Origin: Actinomycetes bacterium
Lineage (GTDB): Bacteria; Actinomycetota; Thermoleophilia; BMS3ABIN01
NCBI GenBank assembly: GCA_021790075.1
Contig: JAJYIN010000135.1
Coordinates: 1 to 6,147, forward strand
Direction of reading: 5' to 3'
DNA length: 6,147 nt
The first letter of the stretch is position 1; each line of letters starts with the position of its first letter. A program made the position numbers and the translations under genes. A model generated the notes under the pieces. The model did no database searches, was not told the DNA's origin, and saw nothing but the letters and a program-made list of their open reading frames with translations. This document shows, one piece after another, positions 1 to 5,373 of the stretch.

Positions 1-330
1 TCCCGCCGCAAGCAGGGATCCGGCCAGCGCCGGCGTCACCGTCTCCGGATTGGCCTCCACGCTGATCTCGGCATCCGCCGCGCACCGCTGCCGGACAGCC
101 GCCAGCAACCTGGCGAGCGGCCCCGCTCCGATGAGGGTCGGCGTACCACCGCCCAGATAAACGCTTTGCAGAGGCATCATCAAGTCCGCGGCTTCGTCCA
201 GCTCCGCGAGCAGCGAATCCAGGTATGCGGCGGCCCGCGCTTCCTTCCCGGCCGTGGAATAAAAATCACAGTAACCGCAGCGGCGAGAGCAAAAAGGCAA
301 ATGGATATATAAGTGAGCTACTCCAGACAT
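1..330 (-). CDS. hemW: HemW-type radical SAM protein (coproporphyrinogen III oxidase-like), N-terminal part
   Basis: This is the first 110 residues of a gene that continues past the left edge. Visible motifs are LYIHLPFC (7-14), the radical SAM cluster motif CX3CX2C (C14, C18, C21) running into CDFYS, the SAM-binding YLGGGTPT (58-65) and EANPET (92-97). Together these are typical of the HemN/HemW family, which binds a 4Fe-4S cluster and S-adenosylmethionine in the cytoplasm. The short N-terminus before the motif fits HemW (proposed heme chaperone) better than true HemN, which has a longer lead. The missing C-terminal two thirds would be needed to settle this. ATG at 330 is the only ATG, GTG or TTG codon after an in-frame TAA (361-363 on the plus strand). 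The ribosome site is weak (AGGG very close to the start). The gene is divergent from the kinase operon, with 34 bases between start codons, and has no evident functional link to it. Confidence 0.9.
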   Translation of the reverse strand, partial: MSGVAHLYIHLPFCSRRCGYCDFYSTAGKEARAAAYLDSLLAELDEAADLMMPLQSVYLGGGTPTLIGAGPLARLLAAVRQRCAADAEISVEANPETVTPALAGSLLAAG

Positions 331-381
331 GACCCTGGTGTTATCTGTTTGAGATTCGGCTTATATGCTATCATTGCAGGA
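331..381. promoter_or_regulatory. Divergent start region; candidate extended -10 promoter for the kinase operon
   Basis: Only 34 bases separate the hemW start (330) from the first possible kinase start (365), so promoters for both directions must overlap coding sequence. On the plus strand TGCTATCAT (366-374) matches an extended -10 element (TGN plus a 5/6 match to TATAAT), but no good -35 lies at the usual distance. On the minus strand TATAAG sits within the TATAAGC run (about 359-365), also without a clear -35. The stretch from about 300 to 520 is lower in G+C (roughly 50%) than what follows. If the plus-strand element is real, transcription would begin after 365 and the kinase would have to start later, for example at ATG 452. 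This is a pattern match only. Confidence 0.2.
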
Positions 382-1525
382 AGCTCGTAGTCAGGCGTTC
401 CCGAGTCAGGCGAGCGGCAACCAAGTCCCGTTAAATGATATCGATTATCAAATGAGCGATACGGTATCCGTAGCCGGCCTGACTGAGGTCGGACGGCAGC
501 TCTTTTCCGGAGATCTTTTAAGGAGAAGTTACGCCGTCCACGGGATCAGCACCCGCCTGCTGACTGATTCAGCCGCGGTCGCGGCGGCGGTTGACGGTTT
601 TCTGTCTCCGTTCGCATCCGGGAGCAACGGCACAGCCGGCGCCGACATCGAAGTCTTCCTGTTTACCGTGGATGTGCTCGATGAACGGATGGCGGCGGTG
701 CCATCAGGCGCAACGCCGCTGTACGACTGGGGCCCGCTGAAGATTTTTCATGCGGAGACGAGCCGCTTTCTGGAACTGGATACGCGAGCGCGCGCCCTGG
801 CTGACGTCGGGCATCGCCGCCTCGTGGGGTTTATCCGCCGGGACGCCCTCGACTCCGGCTGGCTGGTATCGCACCAGGTCTTCTACCCTCTTTGGGGGCA
901 GCTGATGAAAGAGTGCGGGCTTTATCCGTTTCACGCCGCGGGGTTGACCAGGAACAATACCGGCCTGCTGCTGGCCGGCCGCAGCGGCAGCGGCAAGTCG
1001 ACGCTGACACTGCAACTGGTCAAGCGCGGCTATGGCTGCCTCGGCGATGACACTGTCTTCCTGCGGCATACCGGCGACCGGGTGGAAGCGCTGGCGTTTC
1101 CGGAAGAGATCAACGTGACCGAGGATACGCGCCGGCTGTTACCCGACCTTGCGAAAGTGAAGAAGTTCACGGTCGACCCGCTGCGCGACAAGGCTTCGTT
1201 CGAGTTGGAATCGCTGTTCCCGGCCAGCAGCGTCAGCCGCACCGAGCCGCAGCAGATCATCTTTCCGGCGATCAGCGGTAAGGATGCCTCGGCGCTGCTG
1301 CCGATGACAAGGACAGAGGCACTGGCGCTGTGCATGCGATTCGGCTTTTTTTTCGTCGACCCGTCGACGACGGGACGGCACTTTGAGATACTTTCGCTAC
1401 TGGTCAGACAGGCCGCGTGCCACCGGCTCGAGTCAGGCCGCGATCAGGAACAACTGGAGCGGACCGTGGAGTCCCTGTTTTCCACGGCCGGCGGCAACCA
1501 GTCACCAGGCGAGGGAATGGCATGA
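365..1525 (+). CDS. HPr kinase (HprK)-like P-loop kinase of a RiPP/lasso-type cassette
   Basis: A 386-residue protein with an N-terminal region of about 190 residues that I cannot assign, then an HprK-like kinase fold. Visible motifs are FHAAGL with H190, where HprK has its conserved His; a Walker A loop AGRSGSGKST (204-213, K211); CLGDDTVFL with the acidic pair D228/D229; and the segment IIFPAISG (298-305) common in HprK-related proteins of biosynthetic clusters. I see no equivalent of the C-terminal signature of true HPr kinase/phosphorylase, so carbon-catabolite HPr is an unlikely substrate. Relatives in lasso clusters phosphorylate a serine of the precursor peptide. Here, next to B1 and B2 genes, a peptide or glycan substrate is inferred. 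ATG 365 has only a weak ribosome site (GAGAT at 351-355), and ATG 452 (M30) is a plausible alternative that loses no recognisable domain. The gene is first in the operon, and its TGA overlaps the next start as ATGA. A T8 tract encodes Phe residues 328-330. Confidence 0.85.
   Translation: MLSLQEARSQAFPSQASGNQVPLNDIDYQMSDTVSVAGLTEVGRQLFSGDLLRRSYAVHGISTRLLTDSAAVAAAVDGFLSPFASGSNGTAGADIEVFLFTVDVLDERMAAVPSGATPLYDWGPLKIFHAETSRFLELDTRARALADVGHRRLVGFIRRDALDSGWLVSHQVFYPLWGQLMKECGLYPFHAAGLTRNNTGLLLAGRSGSGKSTLTLQLVKRGYGCLGDDTVFLRHTGDRVEALAFPEEINVTEDTRRLLPDLAKVKKFTVDPLRDKASFELESLFPASSVSRTEPQQIIFPAISGKDASALLPMTRTEALALCMRFGFFFVDPSTTGRHFEILSLLVRQAACHRLESGRDQEQLERTVESLFSTAGGNQSPGEGMA
1511..1516 (+). promoter_or_regulatory. 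Shine-Dalgarno site that sets the PqqD start
   Basis: GAGGGA lies five bases before ATG 1522, inside the last codons of the kinase gene. It supports a start at 1522 rather than the in-frame upstream ATG at 1417, which would add 35 residues read from kinase coding sequence. It is the best-placed ribosome site in the operon. Confidence 0.7.
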
Positions 1526-1824
1526 TGCAAAAAAACAGTTTTTTGATCAAGGACAGCGACGTTTTGTTCACGTCCATGGGGGAAGACGCAGTCCTGCTGC
1601 ACATCCAGCGGGGCGATTACTACAGTCTCAACCACGTAGGGGCACGTCTTTGGGTCCTCGCCGACGGCAGCAAGAGCATAGCGGATCTCGCCCGCCAGAT
1701 CACCGAAGAATTCGACATCTCCCAGGAGCAGGCGGAAGCCGATATCGTGGAGCTGGCCGAGCAACTGCAAAATGAGGGCCTGGTGACTGTAAGTGAAACT
1801 CCTCAGGACTCTCAACCGGCTTAA
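1522..1824 (+). CDS. PqqD-family RiPP recognition element (lasso B1-like)
   Basis: A 100-residue protein, the usual size for a stand-alone PqqD domain. The family pattern is clear: a beta-hairpin block (AVLLHIQRGDYYSLNHVGARLW, residues 23-44, in two parts) and then helices in which IADLARQITEEFDIS (53-67) and a second helical run up to NEGLVTV (84-90) form the winged-helix core. PqqD-type domains bind the leader peptide of a ribosomally made precursor and present it to modifying enzymes or to the B2 protease. They do no chemistry themselves. The start overlaps the kinase stop by four bases (ATGA), and a second ATG follows directly at 1525. The B2 gene begins inside its last 32 bases. The tail after residue 91 (SETPQDSQPA) looks disordered. 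PqqD proper is ruled out by context, since no other pqq gene is present. The family call is firm; the partner peptide is unknown. Confidence 0.88.
   Translation: MMQKNSFLIKDSDVLFTSMGEDAVLLHIQRGDYYSLNHVGARLWVLADGSKSIADLARQITEEFDISQEQAEADIVELAEQLQNEGLVTVSETPQDSQPA
1528..1545 (+). repeat. Perfect A/T hairpin with A7 run at the start of the PqqD gene
   Basis: C followed by six A (1528-1534) pairs with six T followed by G (1539-1545) around a four-base loop ACAG, starting six bases after the PqqD start codon. The A run is read as CAA AAA AAC, so it contains the heptamer A AAA AAC in the phase that allows -1 slippage. A -1 shift would meet TGA at 1543-1545 and end the protein at about ten residues. 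The structure is plain in the sequence; any regulatory role is a guess. Confidence 0.45.
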
Positions 1825-2275
1825 AGATCCGCGAGATCTCTGGCTCTTCCTGCAAATCCTGACGACTCTGGTTCTGTTGCCGCGCAGGATCCGGCGGCTG
1901 AGCCTTTTGGATCTGCTTAACCAGATGGACCCCGGTATCGGGACCGGGCATCAAGACAGAGCAAAACTGGGGAAAACGGTAGGGTTCGTGGATTCACTGC
2001 TTAAGTACCGCGTCTTCCGGCGTTACGGCAAATGCCTGCTGCGCTCGCTGCTGCTCTTCCGCTTCCTGCGCCGGCAGGGCTGGCCGGTCGAGATCCACTT
2101 CGGCGTCCGGCGAACGGACGGCGAATCCTCTGATGAATCACCCTCCGCACCGGCAAGCACGCCGGCCAGCATCGACATCACCGGCCATAGCTGGCTGGTG
2201 CTGGAGGGGCAGCCGTTCCTGGAGACTGAGGCGCAGGAAGGCGCGTATGCGGAAACCTACCATTTTCCCCGTTGA
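1793..2275 (+). CDS. Lasso peptide B2-type transglutaminase-like cysteine protease
   Basis: A 160-residue protein of the Transglut_core3 / lasso B2 type. It has a basic, leucine-rich helical N-terminus (1-45), then the active-site Cys block YGKCLLRSLLLFRFLRRQG (78-96, C81) and the His block GHSWLVLEGQPF (131-142, H132). B2 enzymes use a Cys-His-Asp triad to cut the leader from a precursor held by the B1 protein. In McjB the Asp lies 12 residues after the His; here that position is E144. A Ser/Pro/Ala-rich insert (about 108-127) makes the Cys-His spacing 51 residues, longer than usual. The start is GTG 1793, directly after an in-frame TAA and overlapping the PqqD gene by 32 bases, with no close ribosome site (GAGGG at 1774-1778 is too far). 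Translation is probably coupled. The stop overlaps the next start (TTGA). A catalytically changed or non-proteolytic role is possible. Confidence 0.8.
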   Translation: MKLLRTLNRLKDPRDLWLFLQILTTLVLLPRRIRRLSLLDLLNQMDPGIGTGHQDRAKLGKTVGFVDSLLKYRVFRRYGKCLLRSLLLFRFLRRQGWPVEIHFGVRRTDGESSDESPSAPASTPASIDITGHSWLVLEGQPFLETEAQEGAYAETYHFPR

Positions 2276-4182
2276 TAAAACGACAGTCCCAGCCAAGCCT
2301 CCCCGCAGCCACCCTCCTGGTGGGCATTTCCGGATTTGCCGCCGGCGCCGTGTTCGGCCCCGCGGTTTCCGAGGCCTCGCTTTCCCCGGGAAGCATGCTG
2401 CCGGCGGCGCTGACCGGCGCGGTCCTGTGGACCGGCCTCTGGTTCTTGGTATCCGCGGTTATCGCGCGCATCGGCCGCACCGGCGCCCGCGGGCTGGCTC
2501 GCCGCCTGGCAGTCTGGTTCGCCATTGCCCTACTGCCTCTGATTTCCTACCTGCCTTACCTGGTCCACCGCTCCGGGCTCGAGGGTGAGATCGCGGAGCT
2601 GCCGCCCCTTGGCAGCCGTTATTCGGCGATCAGCCTGCTCGTCTGGTCGCTGCTCCTGCTTGCCGTGCTGCTCAGGCTGGCGCTCAACCCAGGCGCAGGC
2701 CGCCTGTCGCGCCTCCTGACGCGCCGCCCGGCGGTCACGCTCACGGTGATGATGGCGGCCTGGGTGGCCGTGTTCTTTCCCCTGGACGTCCTCAAGGATC
2801 AGTACATGCAGGTAACCACGGTCAACAGCGCCCTTTTCCGGGAGGCGATGACCCACGTCCTGGACAGCCGCGGCTTCATGTTCAGCAATCTGCTCTACGG
2901 CGCCGGCGATTCACTTTTCAGCGTTCATATCAACGCCATCTTCCTTTGGATCCTGCCTTTTTTCCGCCTCTGGCCTGACTACCGCTGGCTGCTGTTCATG
3001 TCCGACGTGGCCATGGCCCTGAGCGCCTGGCCGGCCTACCTGATCGCCCGGCGCTTCTTCAGCCAGGGGCTGAGCCTGCTGCTGGCGGCGATGCTGCTGC
3101 TCCACCCCATCTTCACCGCGCAGCCGGGCCGTTCCGACTTCTCCGAGCTGCGTTTCATGCCGGTGTTGTTCCTGACGGCTTTCTACCTGTTCGAGAAGAA
3201 GCGCTTCTGGTGGTTTGCGGGAGTCAGCCTGCTGATGATGACCATCAGGGAAGACATGGGTCTGTTCGCTGCCTTCTTCGGCATCTACGCGCTCATGCGG
3301 CGGCGCTCGCTCAAGTGGATACTGGCGCCGCTGGCCTGGGGACTGGGCTGGTTTGCCGCCACCTTCGGGGTGCTGCTGCCGCGGATGAGTCCGGGCGGCG
3401 CCGACATCAGGGCTTCGCTGCGGTATTCGGGCCTGGGCTCAAGCGGTGGTGAGATCGTGAGGACCCTTTTGTTCCGACCCTGGAAAGCTTTTCAGGTCGT
3501 CCTTTCGGACGCCTCCCACATCGGCGTGGCATACGGGCTGCTCCTCGCCTTCGGGCTGGGCATCCCCCTGCTGTCAGGCGCCATCGTTATGGCGATACCG
3601 GCTGTGGCTGAACTCCTTTTCCAACAAACCACTACCTTTACGAGCTTCATGGCGCTGACCAGCGTGCCGACCCTGATGGCCGCCTTCATCTACGGACTGG
3701 CACGGCTGTGCCGCATCCTCAACAGATGGAAGGGAATCGCCCCGGAGAGGACGGCGGCGATCACCACGGTGGTCATGTTCTTCCTGGCCCTCTCGGCGTT
3801 TCATACCTGGTTCAACCCGGGCCTGTATCGACCGCGCTACAACTACGACGCCGCCCTGGAGGCCTTTCACCAGGTTCCCGCCGGCGCCAGCGTGATAATG
3901 CCTGAATTCCTGCTGGCCTATGCGCAACCGGGCCAGACAGTCCGCGGCTTCCACCAGGTGAAGTATTCTGAGGACATCAGCGGCAGTTTCCGCCTGACCG
4001 AGGATTACGTCATCCTGGACAAGCGTATCCCGTCGAGGGACGCCGGCAACCGTTACTATCAGGGACTCGAGGAAGTGACGTGTTATCTTTCCAAATCACC
4101 GGATTTCCACAAAGTCTTCGAGAGTAACGACATCGAACTTTACGCCAGAAACGGCCATGAACCGGCAGCAGGAGCAACCTGA
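2272..4182 (+). CDS. DUF2079-family multi-pass membrane protein (GT-C-like)
   Basis: A 636-residue integral membrane protein. Hydrophobic segments lie near 13-33, 43-65, 78-98, 117-138, 153-171, 219-233, 240-258, 264-282, 295-307, 312-324, 330-342, 349-370, 416-445, 458-478 and 495-511, followed by a soluble C-terminal domain (about 520-636). DUF2079 hallmarks are a luminal-type loop between helices 5 and 6, PAYLIARRFF (254-263), HPIFTAQPGRSDFSELRFMP (278-297) and IREDMGLF (325-332). The family resembles GT-C glycosyltransferases that use lipid-linked sugars, but its reaction is unproven. The tail contains VPAGASVIMPEF and DYVILDKR, as in other GT-C-like proteins. TTG 2272 is the only start codon between the upstream in-frame TGA (2227-2229) and the first helix, and it overlaps the B2 stop by four bases. 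The later ATG 2395 would remove helix 1. No clear ribosome site precedes TTG, so coupling to B2 is likely. Confidence 0.85.
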   Translation: MIKRQSQPSLPAATLLVGISGFAAGAVFGPAVSEASLSPGSMLPAALTGAVLWTGLWFLVSAVIARIGRTGARGLARRLAVWFAIALLPLISYLPYLVHRSGLEGEIAELPPLGSRYSAISLLVWSLLLLAVLLRLALNPGAGRLSRLLTRRPAVTLTVMMAAWVAVFFPLDVLKDQYMQVTTVNSALFREAMTHVLDSRGFMFSNLLYGAGDSLFSVHINAIFLWILPFFRLWPDYRWLLFMSDVAMALSAWPAYLIARRFFSQGLSLLLAAMLLLHPIFTAQPGRSDFSELRFMPVLFLTAFYLFEKKRFWWFAGVSLLMMTIREDMGLFAAFFGIYALMRRRSLKWILAPLAWGLGWFAATFGVLLPRMSPGGADIRASLRYSGLGSSGGEIVRTLLFRPWKAFQVVLSDASHIGVAYGLLLAFGLGIPLLSGAIVMAIPAVAELLFQQTTTFTSFMALTSVPTLMAAFIYGLARLCRILNRWKGIAPERTAAITTVVMFFLALSAFHTWFNPGLYRPRYNYDAALEAFHQVPAGASVIMPEFLLAYAQPGQTVRGFHQVKYSEDISGSFRLTEDYVILDKRIPSRDAGNRYYQGLEEVTCYLSKSPDFHKVFESNDIELYARNGHEPAAGAT

Positions 4183-4184
4183 TG
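4171..4184 (+). other. Translation-start signal with no convincing gene behind it
   Basis: GGAG (4171-4174) followed seven bases later by ATG (4182-4184), which overlaps the DUF2079 stop as TGATG, looks like the start of a fifth operon gene. The frame stays open for 77 codons to 4415. After about 15 codons, however, it runs antisense through the 3' end of the convergent GT4 gene, and its composition (Arg, Pro, Ser, Gly) is what antisense coding gives. It could be the stump of a lost downstream gene, a chance match, or a short peptide. Confidence 0.25.
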
Positions 4185-4227
4185 CGACGTCCCCGGCAGC
4201 GGCTAACCGACATTCAGGCAAACGGTT
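4183..4227. other. Convergent intergenic gap with weak stem-loop
   Basis: These 45 bases separate the ends of the DUF2079 and GT4 genes. AACCG (4205-4209) and CGGTT (4223-4227) could form a five-pair stem with a 13-base loop, directly after the GT4 stop codon. There is no T tract on either strand, so it is not a convincing intrinsic terminator. I see nothing else here, and both operons may rely on Rho or read into each other. Confidence 0.2.
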
Positions 4228-5373
4228 CTAGTGAAGTGAATCCAGGTAGGAATCAAACCGGTCCACGAAGTAGCTCCAGTCGTATTTCTGGACATGCTCC
4301 GCGCCGGCTTCTCCCAACCGGCGGGTCAGCCCGGGGTCGCGCGCCAGGCGCGCCATGGCTTCAGCAAAAGCACTGGGTTCAGGAGCTACCAGAAAACCGG
4401 TTTCCCCATCGATAATGCTCTCGGTGGGCCCCCCCTGATCGACCGCAATCACAGGCTTGCCAAAAGCCATCGCCTCCAATGGTGTGATACCCCAATCTTC
4501 ATTCAAGCTGGGTAAGAGCATGCCGTAGCTGGATCTGTAGACGGCAAACAGCTCTTCCTCCAAAGGGTCGCGCTGAAAGATGACGTCCCCCCGGTCTCCA
4601 GCCATTTCCCTCAGTTTTAAAAGGTATTCCTCGCTGCCCGCCTCTACGAGGCCCACAATGCGGAGCTGAAAATCTTCAAATTCTGGATACTGTATCTTGA
4701 ATTCACGGAATGCCTCGATAGCCAACTCCAGGTTCTTCCACCACTTGATACGCCCTACCACCACAAAATAATTTTCGTAGTTGCCCGAAGGTTTCATGCG
4801 GCTGCTATCCAACCCCGGGTGAAGGACCTCGACCTTTTCCGGTGGCGCCAGATTGGCTTTGATGATGCGCCGGCGCACTTCCTGGCTGTTACAAAAAACA
4901 TAATGATAGTTCTTCCAGGCAAGGTGATCGAAGAACCTGAACGTCTTCGAGAAAAGGTAAAAAGGCGCCTTCATGCGCGGGTTTTCATTCAGATACCGCC
5001 GGCACACAAACGGGTCATGTATCACTTTAAGGGGAGTATGACAATAGCAGATGACAGGCACTTCATGGTTGCGAAAGGTGATGAAATCGCCAAGCCCTTC
5101 CGAAGAGACGACCAGCGAATCGAACCCATCTATCTCGATTTTCTGCCTGAGGATGGTCACCGCAGCGCAACCCACCGCCGCATATCCACGGCTTACCGAC
5201 ACCCGCGACAGCTCAACGATATTCATTTGCCTGAACTCGGGATAAGTCTGGTCGGGGTAATAGTGGCTGGTAAAGATCGTCCAGTCATGACGGCTGCGGC
5301 TGACCAGCTCCAGGATCATCCGCTCGACACCGGACCTGAGATAAACCCAGGGATAATACAGGGCAATCCTCAT
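4228..5373 (-). CDS. GT4-family glycosyltransferase (GT-B fold)
   Basis: A complete 381-residue retaining glycosyltransferase of the Glycos_transf_1 type. The N-terminal acceptor half opens with RIALYYPWVYLRSGVERMI (2-20) and includes ICYCHTPLK (108-116, H112). The C-terminal half has VVGRIKWWKNLELAI (205-219, with the nucleotide-sugar contact residues R208 and K213) and the EX7E motif E292-E300 in SLNEDWGITPLEAM. VIAVDQGGPTESI (308-320) and GFLV (326-329) complete the donor site. Such enzymes move mannose, glucose or similar sugars from a nucleotide donor onto a glycan at the cytoplasmic face of the membrane. The exact sugar cannot be read from sequence. It starts at ATG 5373, overlapping the upstream GT2 stop by four bases (ATGA), so the two are one operon. 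The body of the gene (about 4440-5280) is near 50-55% G+C by hand count, well below both neighbours, while its 3' end is near 70%. Confidence 0.92.
   Translation of the reverse strand: MRIALYYPWVYLRSGVERMILELVSRSRHDWTIFTSHYYPDQTYPEFRQMNIVELSRVSVSRGYAAVGCAAVTILRQKIEIDGFDSLVVSSEGLGDFITFRNHEVPVICYCHTPLKVIHDPFVCRRYLNENPRMKAPFYLFSKTFRFFDHLAWKNYHYVFCNSQEVRRRIIKANLAPPEKVEVLHPGLDSSRMKPSGNYENYFVVVGRIKWWKNLELAIEAFREFKIQYPEFEDFQLRIVGLVEAGSEEYLLKLREMAGDRGDVIFQRDPLEEELFAVYRSSYGMLLPSLNEDWGITPLEAMAFGKPVIAVDQGGPTESIIDGETGFLVAPEPSAFAEAMARLARDPGLTRRLGEAGAEHVQKYDWSYFVDRFDSYLDSLH

Noticed and set aside
1361..1375. CCCGTC/GACGGG hairpin with three-base loop, downstream of a T8 tract
   Set aside because: It lies inside the kinase coding sequence with the T run on the wrong side for a plus-strand terminator, and is probably chance in GC-rich DNA.
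1417..1521. Upstream extension of the PqqD protein by 35 residues
   Set aside because: The extension is read from kinase coding sequence and does not look like a PqqD domain. The GAGGGA site and ATGA overlap favour 1522.
1383..1775. 130-codon plus-strand frame across the kinase/PqqD junction
   Set aside because: It is an alternative frame of two well-supported genes, rich in Arg, Ser and Gly, with no ribosome site.
365..1825. Pyrroloquinoline quinone (PQQ) biosynthesis
   Set aside because: Only a PqqD-type domain is present. Its neighbours are kinase and B2 genes, not pqqA, B, C or E.
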